Assembly: GCA_024036415.1 (NCBI GenBank) | Contig: JAMWET010000554.1 | Span: 310,501 to 374,500, forward strand | Origin: Prochilodus magdalenae | Taxonomy: Eukaryota > Chordata > Actinopteri > Characiformes > Prochilodontidae | DNA length: 64,000 nucleotides | Direction of reading: 5' to 3' | Part shown: in pieces, positions 21,530-33,400 of the stretch | Numbering within the stretch: position 1 is the first letter of the stretch | Layout of the letters: each line of letters begins with the position of its first letter | Notes under the pieces: model-generated | What the model was told of the DNA's origin: nothing | What the model saw: only the letters and a program-made list of their open reading frames with translations | Databases searched by the model: none | Program-made: the position numbers and the translations under genes

Positions 21530-21659
21530 ACCCTCTGCACTCTATATGTAAATAATACTGTGTTTTGCACTTCTGGTAGATGCTAACTGCACTTCATTGG
21601 CTCTGTATCTGTACTCTGCACAATGACAGTTAAATCTCATCTAATCTAATCTAATCTAA
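21530..21659 (+). mobile_element. LINE 3' tail with ATCTA repeats
   Basis: Ends CTGCACAATGACAGTTAAAT followed by CTAAT-type pentamer repeats, preceded by TTTTGCACTTCTGGTAGATG. This is the typical 3' end of a fish Rex/L2-like LINE, strongly 5'-truncated. Confidence 0.6.
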
Positions 21660-21816
21660 AAACACAGGCATAAAAATAGGGTGGTAATTGGGTTCATGCT
21701 TGAACAGCGTGTCATTTTAGAACACTTCGCGTGACACCTCAGGAATTAGATTGTTCTTTCGGTTTCATTGATTTAATTGATCTTTAAATCAGTTAAGTTG
21801 TTAGTTAGTACTAAAT

Positions 21817-22077
21817 AATATATCGTCGATGTCCAAAGAAAAACAAGTATCTCCAAAATGGCAACTTTACAGGAGAGGCCAAAAACCAGATTGAATTTGA
21901 ATGTAAGTCAATGGAACCAGACATTTTTCCAAGCATGTTTTGAATATTTCTGGTGTTCCATTCATCTTAAAATGTCCACCCAATGTAAACAACAGCTCAT
22001 ATAATCAAATGATGCCAAAAAATAAAAATCAACCAAATTAGAGATACATGGGATTCATTGGAAAGTGACGATATGAT
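21817..22077. mobile_element. MITE 'C', near full length
   Basis: The left end TATATCGTCGATGTCCAAAG and the right end, AGTGACGATATG, are inverted repeats. The interior includes ATCTCCAAAATGGC, GTCAATGGAACCAGAC and AAATCAACCAAATTAGAGAT, shared with other copies in inverted order. About 260 bases, non-coding. Confidence 0.7.
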
Positions 22078-22131
22078 CATATTCAAACCTTCCTTTCTGA
22101 AGTCTTAGAAATAAATGCTTAAGCAAGTTCT

Positions 22132-22850
22132 ATGAGAAGTTTTGATCAGATTTTGGCTCCAACCATAGTACCGAAACAGCATTGGCCAATGTTGTCAGTG
22201 GTTACCGGCTCAGTGCTGATGTACAAAATCCTTCTATTTCTATTCCTTTTAGATTTTAGATTGGTTCAACCATATATAGAATATTGGGAATCAAAAACAT
22301 TTAATATTTCCTGTGGAGTACCACAGGGGTCGGTTTTAGGGCCTTTACTTTTCTCCTTGTACACATTACGTCTTGGTGATGTACTTTGAAAACATGATAT
22401 ACATTTTCATAGCTATGCTGATGACACGCAAGTACACATTTCCATTCACTGTAATGTTTTATTTACTTTATTTACTTTTTTTAGAAAAACAAACCATCCC
22501 TTACAAACACAGCCGCACGTATCCATAGCACACCTGTTTTAATTAACTGGCTACCTGTATCTTTCAGAATAGACTCCAAAGTTTTGCTACACGTCTATCA
22601 GACTCTAAATAATCTAGCACCAGCTTACATCACACAATGTCTGTTTATACTCCAACTCGTGATCTACTCCAACTCTACACACCACTTCCGCAAAATTTAG
22701 AAAAAGTGGAGAGACCTGTTTCAGTTTTATGCTTCTACACTGTGGAATTCATTTCCAACTGTTTTTAGACAGTCAAGGTCATTGTTAAGAAACGCTCTGT
22801 ATCTTATTGGTTCTTATAAATTTGATCCATCTTTGGCTTATTGGCTTATT
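22132..22850 (+). pseudogene. L2-like LINE reverse-transcriptase pseudogene
   Basis: Reverse-transcriptase motifs are clear but broken. [20 protein letters not shown] is encoded at about 22308-22370, and a YADDTQ box follows in another frame near 22412. Downstream, frame-broken sequence resembles the thumb and C-terminal region ending near TTTGATCCATCTTTG. Stop codons and frameshifts preclude function. The same family appears on the minus strand at 55486-57830. Confidence 0.75.
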
Positions 22851-22859
22851 ATCCATGAA

Positions 22860-25240
22860 TAAAACCAGCTTTAACTAGTACTAGACTCACATAAACAAGC
22901 TTTAACCAGCACTAGACCTCATAAACCAGCTTCTACCAGCTCTAGACCAACATAAACCAGCTTCTATATGCACTAGATGCACATAAACCTGCTTTTATCA
23001 GCGCTAGACCAGCATAAACCTGTCTAAGCCAGCTTCTACCAGCACTAGATCAACATAAATCAGCTTCTATAGGCACTAGATTAGCACAAACCAACATAAA
23101 CCAGGACTAGACCTGCAAAATACATCATAAACCAGCTTCTATAGGCACTAGACAAGCTTAAACCTACTTAAACCAGCTTCTACCAGCACTAGACCAACAT
23201 AAACCAACTTCTACCAGCACTAGACCAACATAGACCAGCTTCTACCAGCACTAGACCAACATAAACCAACTTCTACCAGCACTAGACCAACATAGACCAG
23301 CTTCTACCAGCACTAGACCAACATAAACCAGCTTCTACCAGCACTAGACCAACATAAACCAGCTTCTACCAGCACTAGACCAACATAAACCAGCTTCTAC
23401 CAGCACTAGACCAACATAAACCAGCTTCTACCAGCACTAGATCAGCACAAACCAACATAAACCAGGAGTAGACCCCCAAAACAACAACATAAACCACAAC
23501 AACATACTGACGCGGATGTCCCATTCCGCGGTCCCTGAAAGCCAAGTTATTACGCAAGGAAAGCTGGAACTAAATGTGCTTTTTGAGGGGAAAAGTGAAT
23601 GTACTATTCCTCTAAAAGCCTTCTTCTACCAGCACTAGACCAACATAGACCAGCTTCTACCAGCACTAGACCAACATAAACCAGCTTCTACCAGCACTAG
23701 ACCAGCACAAAACAACATAAACCAGGACTAGACCCCCAAAACAACAACATAAACCAGCTTCTACCAGCACTAGACCAACATAAACCAGCTTCTACCAGCA
23801 CTAGATCAACATAAACCAGCTTCTACCAGCACTAGATCAACATAAACCAGCTTCTACCAGCACTAGATCAGCACAAAACAACATCAACCAGGACTAGACC
23901 CCCAAAACAACAACATAAACCAGCTTCTATAGGCACTAGATCAACATAAACCAGCTTCTACCGGCACTAGACCAACATAAACCAGCTTCTACCAGCACTA
24001 GATCAACATAAACCAGCTTCTACCAGCACTAGATCAACATAAACCAGCTTCTACCAGCACTAGACCAACATAAACCAGCTTCTACCAGCACTAGACCAAC
24101 ATAAACCAGCTTCTACCAGCACTAGATCAACATAAACCAGCTTCTACCAGCACTAGATCAGCACAAAACAACATAAACCAGGACTAGACCCCCAAAACAA
24201 CAACATAAACCAGCTTCTACCAGCACTAGATCAACATAAACCAGCTTCTACCGGCACTAGACCAACATAAACCAGCTTCTACCAGCACTAGACCAACATA
24301 AACCAGCTTCTACCAGCATTAGATCAACATAAACCAGCTTCTACCAGCACTAGACCAACATAAACCAGCTTCTACCAGCACTAGACCAACATAACCTAGC
24401 TTCTACCAGCACTAGACCAACATAAACCAGCTTCTACCGGCACTAGATCAACATAAACCAGCTTCTACCAGCACTAGACCAACATAAACCAGCTTCTACC
24501 AGCACTAGATCAACATAAACCAGCTTCTACCGGCACTAGACCAACATAAACCAGCTTCTACCAGCACTAGATCAACATAAACCAGCTTCTACCAGCACTA
24601 GACCAACATAAACCAGCTTCTACCAGCACTAGATCAACATACACCAGCTTCTACCAGCACTAGACCAACATAAACCAGCTTCTACCAGCACTAGATCAAC
24701 ATACACCAGCTTCTACCGGCACTAGACCAACATAAACCAGCTTCTACCGGCACTAGACCAACATAAACCAGCTTCTACCAGCACTAGATCAACATAAACC
24801 AGCTTCTACCAGCACTAGACCAACATAAACCAGCTTCTACCAGCACTAGATCAACATACACCAGCTTCTACCGGCACTAGACCAACATAAACCAGCTTCT
24901 ACCAGCACTAGACCAACATAAACCAGCTTCTACCGGCACTAGACCAACATAAACCAGCTTCTACCGGCACTAGACCAACATAAACCAGCTTCTACCAGCA
25001 CTAGATCAACATAAACCAACATAAACCAGGACTAGACCCCCAAAACAACAACATAAACCAGCTTCTACCAGCACTAGATCAACATAAACCAGCTTCTACC
25101 AGCACTAGATCAGCACAAACCAACATAAACCAGGACTAGACCCCCAAAACAACAACATAAACCAGCCTCTAAAGGCACTAGACCTGCATAACCCAGCTTC
25201 TACCAGCAGCAGATTAGTATAAACTAGTTTGGACAAGTTC
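22860..25240 (+). repeat. 31-bp minisatellite, about 70 units with higher-order variants
   Basis: The unit ACCAGCTTCTACCAGCACTA plus GACCAACATAA repeats every 31 bases. A variant block containing GGACTAGACCCCCAAAACAA recurs near 23465, 23725, 23890, 24180, 25030 and 25130, showing higher-order amplification. A 123-base non-repeat segment interrupts it at 23503-23625. Confidence 0.95.
23503..23625 (+). repeat. 123-bp flank copy inside the minisatellite
   Basis: Identical to 25361-25483 except two substitutions (A/G after AAAGCC and G/A in TTGAGG.GAAA). It starts CATACTGACGCGGATGTCCC and ends GCCTTCTT. At its right end the array resumes at CTTCT, a word shared by flank and unit, so the join has microhomology. 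Confidence 0.95.
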
Positions 25241-25360
25241 AAAATAGTCAAATGTTTAAGATCAAGTCCTTTAGTAGTTCTGCAAGTTCTGAAGGAGCCT
25301 GTTAACACATTCACTTAACAGGTATTGTACTGTCAGAGGTTCTCACCAGTGCATTAGCGC

Positions 25361-25483
25361 CATACTGACGCGGATGTCCCATTCCGCGGTCCCTGAAAGC
25401 CGAGTTATTACGCAAGGAAAGCTGGAACTAAATGTGCTTTTTGAGGAGAAAAGTGAATGTACTATTCCTCTAAAAGCCTTCTT
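25361..25483 (+). repeat. 123-bp segment flanking the minisatellite (source copy)
   Basis: Single-copy-looking sequence about 120 bases beyond the array that is duplicated at 23503-23625. It continues into non-repeat DNA on both sides, so this is probably the source. It includes TTATTACGCAAGG, close to a C/EBP-type site. Confidence 0.9.
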
Positions 25484-25559
25484 GGTTTGATAATCTGCAC
25501 ATGTGAGCAGCCATCTGCGTCTGCTTAACATAAAACTCATTGTTACTAGCTGCTTAAAA

Positions 25560-26100
25560 TTCACAATTTTCTTTTCACTTCAAACCGGCTTCGTTTAAAG
25601 CCTATAAACTTCACTCTCTCGTGCTATCTGACTCGCCCCCCGCCCGCCATTATAATACATATGAATCAGTCAATCCTGCTGTCAGCGTCGAGGGCCGTCT
25701 CTTTAGATTTATGCTGTTTGTTATTTAGATGAGGAGACGCGATGTCGTGAGATGTGGATTAAAAATGCTTTTTTAGTTTTATTTCGTCTTTGATTGACAG
25801 GTATGCTACACATCAAAGTCAGCCCAGGCCCTGGTAGCCTTTTAAACAGCAGGGTAACAGGTTCCCTCTGATGTTTGGCGCTTTTAATTAATGTCCCTGG
25901 TCTAATATGAAGCCAATTCAATAATACATCATCCAGTAGTTGTAGTGAAGGTGTCAAAGGAACTTTGGCAGGTGCGCAGCATTTAAGCCGCCTTTGTTCT
26001 TTCCCTCGTTCATAAATCGTCCTCCAAACAGGGAGCAGACGGGTGCATGTTCCTGCACATGTTCAGAGACTTGGCAGGCGTTTGACATTTTTTAATGCAG
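25560..26100. promoter_or_regulatory. Possible conserved non-coding element with PBX-MEIS site
   Basis: A 540-base stretch without repeats or coding frames, with composition unlike its surroundings. TGATTGACAG at 25791-25800 is an exact PBX-MEIS composite site. TAATTAATG and ACATCAAAG (TCF-like) lie nearby. Enhancer function is speculation and conservation cannot be judged from one genome. Confidence 0.25.
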
Positions 26101-26149
26101 GCTTGCGATAGTCCTGTGGCATTCGCTCTAATTAAGAGTTCTGGTTGCT

Positions 26150-26445
26150 CTTTTGCATGCTTTTGCATTTGCATGCACGGAAGAAAGAACTTTCACAACT
26201 CTGGAGAGTCTAGTCCAGCAACAGATGGAGGCAAAGGAATCAGCGAAGCCCCCCCTCATAAACACGGCCCAGAAGATCATCGGCAGCACAGACATCCTGA
26301 AAGACCCATCTCACCCAGGACATCGCCTGTTCGACCTGCTGCCCTCTGGTAAACGCTTTAGGTACATCACGTCCCGAACAAACAGACTCCAAAACAGTTT
26401 TTACCCCAGAGCCGTACGGGAACTGAACACTACCACACATACAAA

Positions 26446-26483
<38 letters not shown>

Positions 26484-26742
26484 AGGACTCTTATAGAACA
26501 CTGTACTCAGTAGAAGTGAACTGAACACTACCACACACACACACACACACACAGACAAGGACTCTTATAGAACACTGTACTCAGTAGAAGTGAACTGAAC
26601 ACTACCACACACACACACACACACACAGACAAGGACTCTTATAGAACACTATACTCAGTAGAAGTGAACTGAACACTACCACACACACACACACAAGGCC
26701 TCTTATAGAACACTGTACTCAGTAGATGTGAACTGAACACTA

Positions 26743-26801
<59 letters not shown>

Positions 26802-26986
26802 AGGACTCTTATAGAACACTGTACTCAGTAGAAGTGAACTGAACACTACCACACACACAAGGCCTCTTATAGAACACTGTACTCAGTAGATGTGAACTGA
26901 ACACTAGCGCGCACACACACACACACACACACACAGACAAGGACTCTTATAGAACACTGTACTCAGTAGAAGTGAACTGAACACTA

Positions 26987-27043
<57 letters not shown>

Positions 27044-27152
27044 AGGACTCTTATAGAACACTGTACTCAGTAGAAGTGAACTGAACACTACCACACACAC
27101 ACACAAGGCCTCTTATAGAACACTGTACTCAGTAGAAGTGAACTGAACACTA

Positions 27153-27189
<37 letters not shown>

Positions 27190-27237
27190 AGGCCTCTTAT
27201 AGAACACTGTACTCAGTAGAAGTGAACTGAACACTAC

Positions 27238-27269
<32 letters not shown>

Positions 27270-27790
27270 AGGCCTCTTATAGAACACTGTACTCAGTAGA
27301 AGTGAACTGAACACTACCACACACACACACACACACACACACAGACAAGGACTCTTATAGAACACTGTACTCAGTAGAAGTGAACACTCCCTCACTTCAC
27401 TGGCACAGACTCCAATAGAGTACTGTATACTGTTCCAGTGTTCCATTCCACCCCTGTTCTATTTATCACTCAGTGCACTGTGTGTTCTCGAGTGTGATAT
27501 ATATTTTTTTTCTATGCAAAAAAAAAAAATCCTCTTGATGTGCAATAATTATAACCCCATAAGCTATCCAAAGAATGTGCAGTAACTACTGCTACCTGTC
27601 TATGGTCTGTTTAGAATATACAGTTTTTATAGTCATTTATTATATTTAAATATTTTTTAGCCCATGTGTATATTTCTGCACTTTATATATTTTGGCCTTA
27701 GGCTAAATCATTTTGTGTGTAAAGTGCCGTTGGATTGCTGCTCAGTTTCCCTGTACACTGTGCAATGACCATAAAGGCATCTTATTGTCC
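26150..27790 (+). mobile_element. LINE 3' end expanded by an internal minisatellite
   Basis: The left part encodes a typical non-LTR retrotransposon C-terminus: LINTAQKIIGS, KDPSHPGHRLFDLLPSGKRF and SRTNRLQNSFYPRAVRELNT at about 26253-26428. The right part (27390-27790) is a LINE-like 3'UTR ending in CACTGTGCAATGACCATAAA. The composite CA minisatellite at 26440-27390 lies between them, so it probably grew within the element. Confidence 0.7.
26440..27390 (+). repeat. Composite (CA)n minisatellite, 12 units
   Basis: Each unit is a (CA)n run of variable length followed by GACAAGGACTCTTATAGAAC, ACTGTACTCAGTAGAAGTGA and ACTGAACACTAC. Twelve copies of the non-CA part occur (first near 26480, last near 27345). 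Some units lack most of the CA run. CACACA-encoded open frames on the minus strand are artefacts. Confidence 0.95.
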
Positions 27791-28170
27791 TCATCCTGAT
27801 CAGACTAAAATGAAGAATCTGGCTCAAATTCAGGGTTTAATAAACCACCTACCCCAGGTTTAGCACACGCATACGTAAGTGTTAGAAGCCTCTGCAACAC
27901 TATTAGTCTTGCCTGTGTGGCTGGGGACAGTAATGTGTGAGGAGGTGAACTGTGTGTGGTCACAGCCACCGTCCTTCTTACGCATTCTGTGCGAATCTGT
28001 GGTAAAGCAACATGCCACACATCTTTCTGCAGAGCATAACTCAGACACTTTTGGAGCATTGCTTTTTTACCAGATGTCCTGTCATATGATTGGTGGGATT
28101 TCACGAACTGATGGGTAAATTTAAAAATCTCAAACTTCCTAATTTACCACACCTAGCACACATGTATACA
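27791..28170. other. Gene-free stretch, nothing recognised
   Basis: Unique-looking sequence with short chance open frames on both strands (27805-28118). No motif, repeat or splice pattern that I can support. Confidence 0.5.
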
Positions 28171-28178
28171 TCAAAGGC

Positions 28179-29528
28179 CAGTGCTGGACGAAGTACCCAA
28201 ACAAACATAGCTAAGTTAAAGTAGAGGTACCCAAGGTAAAATACTCCTCCAGGGTCCTCCCTTTAGACCGCCACTGGAGTAACAGTACTAAAGTATGTAC
28301 CTTCAGATGTACTAAAGTTTGTACCTTGATATGTACTTAAGTATGGAGAGTAACAGTACTAAAGTATATACCTTCAGATGTACTGAAGTATGGAGAGTAA
28401 CAGTACTAAAGTATATACCTTCAGATGTACTAAAGTATGTACCTTGAGATGTACTTAAGTATGGAGAGTAACAGTACTAAAGTATTTACCTTCAGATGTA
28501 CTTAAGTATGGAGAGTAACAGTACTAAAGTATATACCTTCAGATGTACTAAGGTATGTAAAGTATATAAAGTATATACCTTCAGATGTACTAAAGTATGT
28601 ACCTTGAGATGTACTTAAGTATGGAGAGTAACAGTACTAAAGTATTTACCTTCAGATGTACTTAAGTATGGAGAGTAACAGTACTAAAGTATGAACCTTC
28701 AGATGTACTTAAGTATGGAGAGTAACAGTACTAAAGTATGTACCTTCAGATGTACTTAAGTATGAAGAGTAACAGTACTAAAGTATGGACCTTCAGATGT
28801 AAGTATGGAAGGCATGTACCTTGATGATGTGAACTGTACTAAGTATGTACCTTGAGATGTACTTAAGTATGGAGAGTAACAGTACTAAAGTATTTACCTT
28901 CAGATGTACTTAAGTATGGAAAGTAACAGTACTAAAGTATGAACCTTCAGATGTACTTAAGTATGGAGAGTAACAGTACTAAAGTATGTACCTTCAGATG
29001 TACTGAAGTATGGAGAGTAACAGGAGCATGGTTTATTACAGCTCTAATGTCCTATTATCATTTCTGGAACAGGACTCTTCATCAGCTCAGTGTAGGTGAA
29101 GAGACTCTAGTGTCTCTCAGTCCACCGGTCTTTAATAGAAGCTCATTAGTCTGACACTGATGTCTATTCAAATCACCATCAGCACAAACGACTGAAAGCA
29201 GGCAGTGTCTGTTAGTTAGAACTGTAAAATTGAATTTTGTAAAGGAGTAAAGTTTCTGTTTAAAAATGTATTTGCAACTTAGTTACAAGTTAAAATTTTA
29301 GTAAGAATGTAAAAACTTCACAAACGAGTTTTTCTTTGCTATATTGCATCTGTTTTTATACACACAGAAATCAGACCAATTTAGTAGAATGTAGTGAAGT
29401 AAAAAGTAAGATTTGAAATCTAGTGAATTAAGAAAAATAATAAAAATGAAAATACTTCAGTACAGATACACATAAAACTACTCAAGTACAGTAACTAATT
29501 ACATTTACTTCATTCCTGTCCACCACTG
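28179..29528. mobile_element. hAT-like non-autonomous element
   Basis: The ends are short inverted repeats: CAGTGCTGGACGAAGTA on the left and, inverted, CAGTGGTGGACAGGAATGAA on the right. The CAGTG terminus fits hAT elements. The flanking octamers TCAAAGGC (28171-28178) and TCAATGTC (29529-29536) agree at 6 of 8 positions, consistent with a decayed 8-bp target duplication. No transposase is encoded. Its interior is largely the 46-bp array. Confidence 0.6.
28270..29015 (+). repeat. 46-bp minisatellite within the hAT-like element
   Basis: Units combine AGTAACAGTACTAAAGTATG, TACCTTCAGATGTACTTAAG and TATGGAG with variants and partial units, about 16 copies. Confidence 0.9.
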
Positions 29529-29536
29529 TCAATGTC

Positions 29537-31350
29537 ACAACGTTATAGCCTGGATGCGCACACCACTGATGGTGCTGTACCCGGGATGTGCACTTCACTG
29601 CTTCAGCGTAGTAGTGTGGATGTGCACATCAATGTTGCAGGGTTGTAGCCTGGATTGGCTTGTAGCCTAAGGTGGTCACATTTATGGATTTTTAACTGAA
29701 ATAAACTACTGCAATTATACATGTAACTGCTTTACTGTTTCTTTTTGCAGCTACTGAAAAACAAGCCTATAGCACATTGGGTAACTAGCCACCTGCTAGC
29801 ACATATTACTCAACACTGAGCTCCCGACGTTAGTACGTTAGAGAGTTTGTTTGTTTGGTTTAAACCAGGTCTCATGTCTTAATTAATCCAGTCATTTCTT
29901 TTATTTATTTGCTTTAACCCAGTAAATAATGTTCACATTTTGTTTATTCCAGGAGAGCATGCTTATGGAAAATGAATCCAGTTAGGTTATATGATCATCC
30001 CAAACTATTATGTTCTGTAATAATTGCGGGAAAGCACTGTTACATTTCACAGTTGATCTCCACAGGTAAAACCTGTCCGGCTAACATGTGGCTTTAGCCC
30101 ACATCGCCTGACCACAGTCTCACATTTCAGGAGACCAGGCCGCTTTGCCTTGCGCTCTTCCCAGTGTCAGAAAAGTGAACAGGAACTCATATTTGGAAAT
30201 TTCTTTTCGCTCTTGATCACAAGGTTTACCTCTTGTCTGATCTTCAGGGCACAGTGGTGGTTGAACAGTGTTAGATACGCGATTCAAAGCTAACATTCTC
30301 ATCCCCAGCTGAGAGCCTCGTTATATTCAGTCAACAAGACGTTTTAAGAAAAAGTGATGCTGCCCAATGAAAGGCATCAGCTGTATGGACTCAGGCACCA
30401 TTTCAACCGCAGCATTTGACCGCTAGCCTGATTTCCTCTGGCTTCTCTCACCAATAAGAGAAAGCTAAGAGAATGCATCCTCTTTCCCTGGCCTTACGAA
30501 CCCTGCCTCTCCTCAGGCCTAACCTCAGTTGTTACTGATAAAATATTGTTATGATTTAGTGATTACTAGATAATAGAGCGCTATACGAACCTTACAGAAT
30601 CTATTATATAGTACCATTCAGAACATTTTAAATCACTTGTCAAATCACATTACACACTTCCAGTAATGTAATATTCAAAAGTATTTTAAGAACTTTAAGA
30701 AGTTCTTTATTGTAGATATAGTTTTTAATTCATATTTCAATATTTATATTTTTTTAAGGAACAGACAAATTATTAAAACGTTACATTATATAAGATTTTT
30801 ATCAGTATTAGGAATCAGTGTAAATACATTTTTTAAAATCTTTTTTTATTCTTTTTAGATCATTAAAAAGTTTTTTATGAGCAAGCTATTAAAAAGATAC
30901 TAAAGAAGTTTTAGAGCCTTTTAGTTTATCATTGTTTAATAATTATTTTTTCAAATGTTTTAAAATGTTGATTAATTCCAAAAATATTTTAAAAAATATA
31001 AATAACATTTTATTTCAAAATATTCTAAACATATTAAATTGGGATTATTTACTTATTAGCTAATAAACGTTTTTTCCCCCCCAAAAAAATCATTTTACTC
31101 TTATATTTATACCTATTTAAAGCAAGTTCAGGTGACGTTATCCATCCCAAGACTGGGCCTCCCCTTTTAAAAACCTTTTATTTATTTATTTATTTATTTT
31201 AAACAGAAGTTTAAAGTTTCAGACTAGTATAATATTAGGATCATACATATGTTTTAACATGAATGAAAATATTGATTTCAAAGCAGACAGGTAGGCAGAA
31301 ACATAGTGACACGTATAGCAAACGGCACACAATGACACGGCGGGGACATT
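29537..31350. other. Gene-free stretch, partly low-repeat
   Basis: At 29830-30520 there are no repeats I recognise and composition is balanced; short words such as GCATTTGACCGCTAGCCTGA and CTGATAAAATATTG (GATA-like) could belong to a conserved non-coding element. At 30540-31250 the DNA is AT-rich with diverged TTTTAAA runs and an (ATTT)n stretch near 31177. No gene is supported. Confidence 0.3.
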
Positions 31351-31359
31351 GTTTTTAAA

Positions 31360-31445
31360 TGCTCACACACTCTCACACACACACTCTCACACACACTCTC
31401 ACACACACTCTCACACACACTCTCACACACACTCTCACACACACT

Positions 31446-31509
<64 letters not shown>

Positions 31510-31520
31510 CTCTCTCCGGC
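31360..31520 (+). repeat. CACTCTCA repeat grading into (CA)n
   Basis: ACACACACTCTC decamer-like units at 31360-31450 are followed by a (CA)n run to about 31506 and a short TC run. The open frames across it on both strands are purely repetitive. Confidence 0.95.
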
Positions 31521-31739
31521 CCTCATCTCCTCGTAGGCCTGCAGTTTGCCACAGGGAGATTCCACAGGCCCTAAATCTGGAACGTCCTGGCAAAGCCACA
31601 GAAGAATCCTGACACATCCTCACAGCGCACAGAGGAAGGAGAGAAGGAGAAAAGGGTGGTGGGTGGGGGGGGGGAGAAATTGCAGCATGTTTACAGATGC
31701 ACATAAAGGAGCCCATTGTCCGGGACACACAAGACGTCT

Positions 31740-32440
31740 TTTGAATTTAGCTTGAGAAAAATGCTACGAGTCACCCCTCACAGGCAAACTCCATTTGATG
31801 TCTAATTAGTTGTCCTTAATGCCACAGATGCCAGGCAGCTATTTGAGCCCATCACATGAGTGTAATCTCCTCTCAGAGGCGCCTGTCCCAGCACTCTTAA
31901 ACGATTTTACCAGCGAAGGCATCCATCACCATTTAAAAGCCCATCGAACATAAACACCTTCAAAAAGCCCATCAATCTACACTCGCATGCTCAGGACAGC
32001 AGAAGCAGCAGCAACTAAAGAAATCGGCCTCTCTCAGTATGGAACCGCCAGAGATGTTTGAGTGACAGGTGAACACAGTGTGGTTAAACTGATGTTAATG
32101 AGCTTATGTAGACCTTGATGTTACAACCCTTATGCTTAGCTAGCAGGTTGATGTCAAGTGATCTGAGTAAGTGAATTAAACTGGGCTTAGCCATTCCATT
32201 GCCCATTTGTTTTGCTGAACGTGAATTTAAATAAATATTAACACTGAATATAATTATAATATTAACACATGTTCACAAATGTCCTCAAAGAAGCATCATG
32301 CATCAACGTTAGACAACAAACCTGCAAATAAACTGAAGGTCTAATTCAATAAAGTGGTACCTTGACATATATGAAGCTGAATAAATGGGTTAAAATGTAT
32401 GGTCCACGTCAAGGAGGTATCTAGGGGCACCGACAGCTCA
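31740..32440. other. Gene-free stretch, possible conserved non-coding DNA
   Basis: Positions 31740-32060 have balanced composition, no repeats and a homeodomain-type core (TCTAATTAGTTG near 31801). It may be regulatory, but nothing beyond that is visible. Confidence 0.25.
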
Positions 32441-32449
32441 GCCACAAGG

Positions 32450-33400
32450 CAGCAGACCATGTAAACTGACAGTCCTGGGCCGCACACTAGCTTGTAGAAA
32501 TAGCCGTTCCCTTTGTTGCATCCATTCAGAGTTCCAAACTGCCTATGGGGGCAACAGCTGCACAGGAACTGTGCATCAGGAGCTTCATGAAATGGGCTTT
32601 CAAGGACAAGCAGCTGCACACGTGGTTGGAGTAGCTCAGCGGACAACACCACTACCCACCAAGGAGCCACCACCACATGTGGGAGACTGGGGTTCGAATC
32701 CCTGTCTGGGTGACTATGCTGTGCTACACCAATAAGAGCCCTTGGGCAAGACTCCTAACACTATCTACGCCTACCTGTGATGTGAATACCCTTGTAAGTC
32801 GCTCTGGATAAGAGCGTCAGCTAAATGCACACAAGCCTAGGATCACCATGCGCAATGCCAATCATCTACGTGAGTGGTGTAAAGCGTATCAGCACTGGAG
32901 CACTGGGAACATGTTCTCTGGCTTGATGAATCGAGCTACACTACTTGAAGTCTCACAGACAAATTGGGGTTTGGGGAAACCCAAAGGGAACTCAACCAAC
33001 CAGAATGCATAGTGCCTACAGTAAAGTTTGGTGGAGAGGGGATTATGGTCTGGGGCTGCTTTCCCAGGACCCTTAGTCTCAGTGAAGGGTGATGTTAAGG
33101 CTACAGCAAAGACGCTACAGATGCTTCCAATTTTGCGACCCCAGTTTGGGGAAGACCACTTTCCTGTTTCAGCATGACTGTACCCTTCTGCACTAAGCGA
33201 GCTCCATAAAAACAATGTTTGATAAGTTTGGTGTGAAGGAACTCAAGTCGCCTGCACAGAGCCCTGACCTCAACCCCAAACTGACCACCTTTGGGCTGGA
33301 TTTGTTTGTTTGTGACGCAGTCCTGCTCGGCCAACATCAGTCCCTGACCTTACATGTGCTCTTTTGACCGAATTGCCACAGATGCACTCCTTGTCTTGTG
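32450..33400 (+). pseudogene. Tc1-like transposon remnant, split by a SINE
   Basis: The left part (32450-32621) includes AGCTTCATGAAATGGGCTTT and runs into CAGCTGCACAC. After the SINE the element resumes with AAGCCTAGGATCACCATGCG. Broken transposase frames include FQHDCTLLH near 33170 and SPAQSPDLNP near 33250-33280, matching the second and third catalytic regions of Tc1/mariner transposases. Stops and indels make it non-functional. No intact terminal repeats were seen. Confidence 0.7.
32622..32825 (+). mobile_element. tRNA-derived SINE nested in the Tc1-like element
   Basis: The head has an RNA polymerase III A box (TAGCTCAGCGG, 32632-32642) and B box (GGGTTCGAATCC, about 32690-32701). The tail GTCGCTCTGGATAAGAGCGT is shared with fish LINEs. 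A target-site duplication TGCACAC flanks it at 32615-32621 and 32826-32832. Removing the SINE rejoins the Tc1-like sequence cleanly. Confidence 0.8.

Noticed and set aside
23503..23625. Insertion of a mobile element in the 31-bp array
   Set aside because: The same sequence continues into unique DNA at 25361 without terminal repeats or target duplication, so a copied flank fits better.
31278..31728. Open frames of alternating Cys-Val or His-Thr residues
   Set aside because: They derive from CA and CACTCTCA repeats on either strand.
32622..32825. A functional tRNA gene, because A and B boxes are present
   Set aside because: The A-B spacing is long, no cloverleaf with an acceptor stem can be formed, and a SINE tail and target duplication are present.
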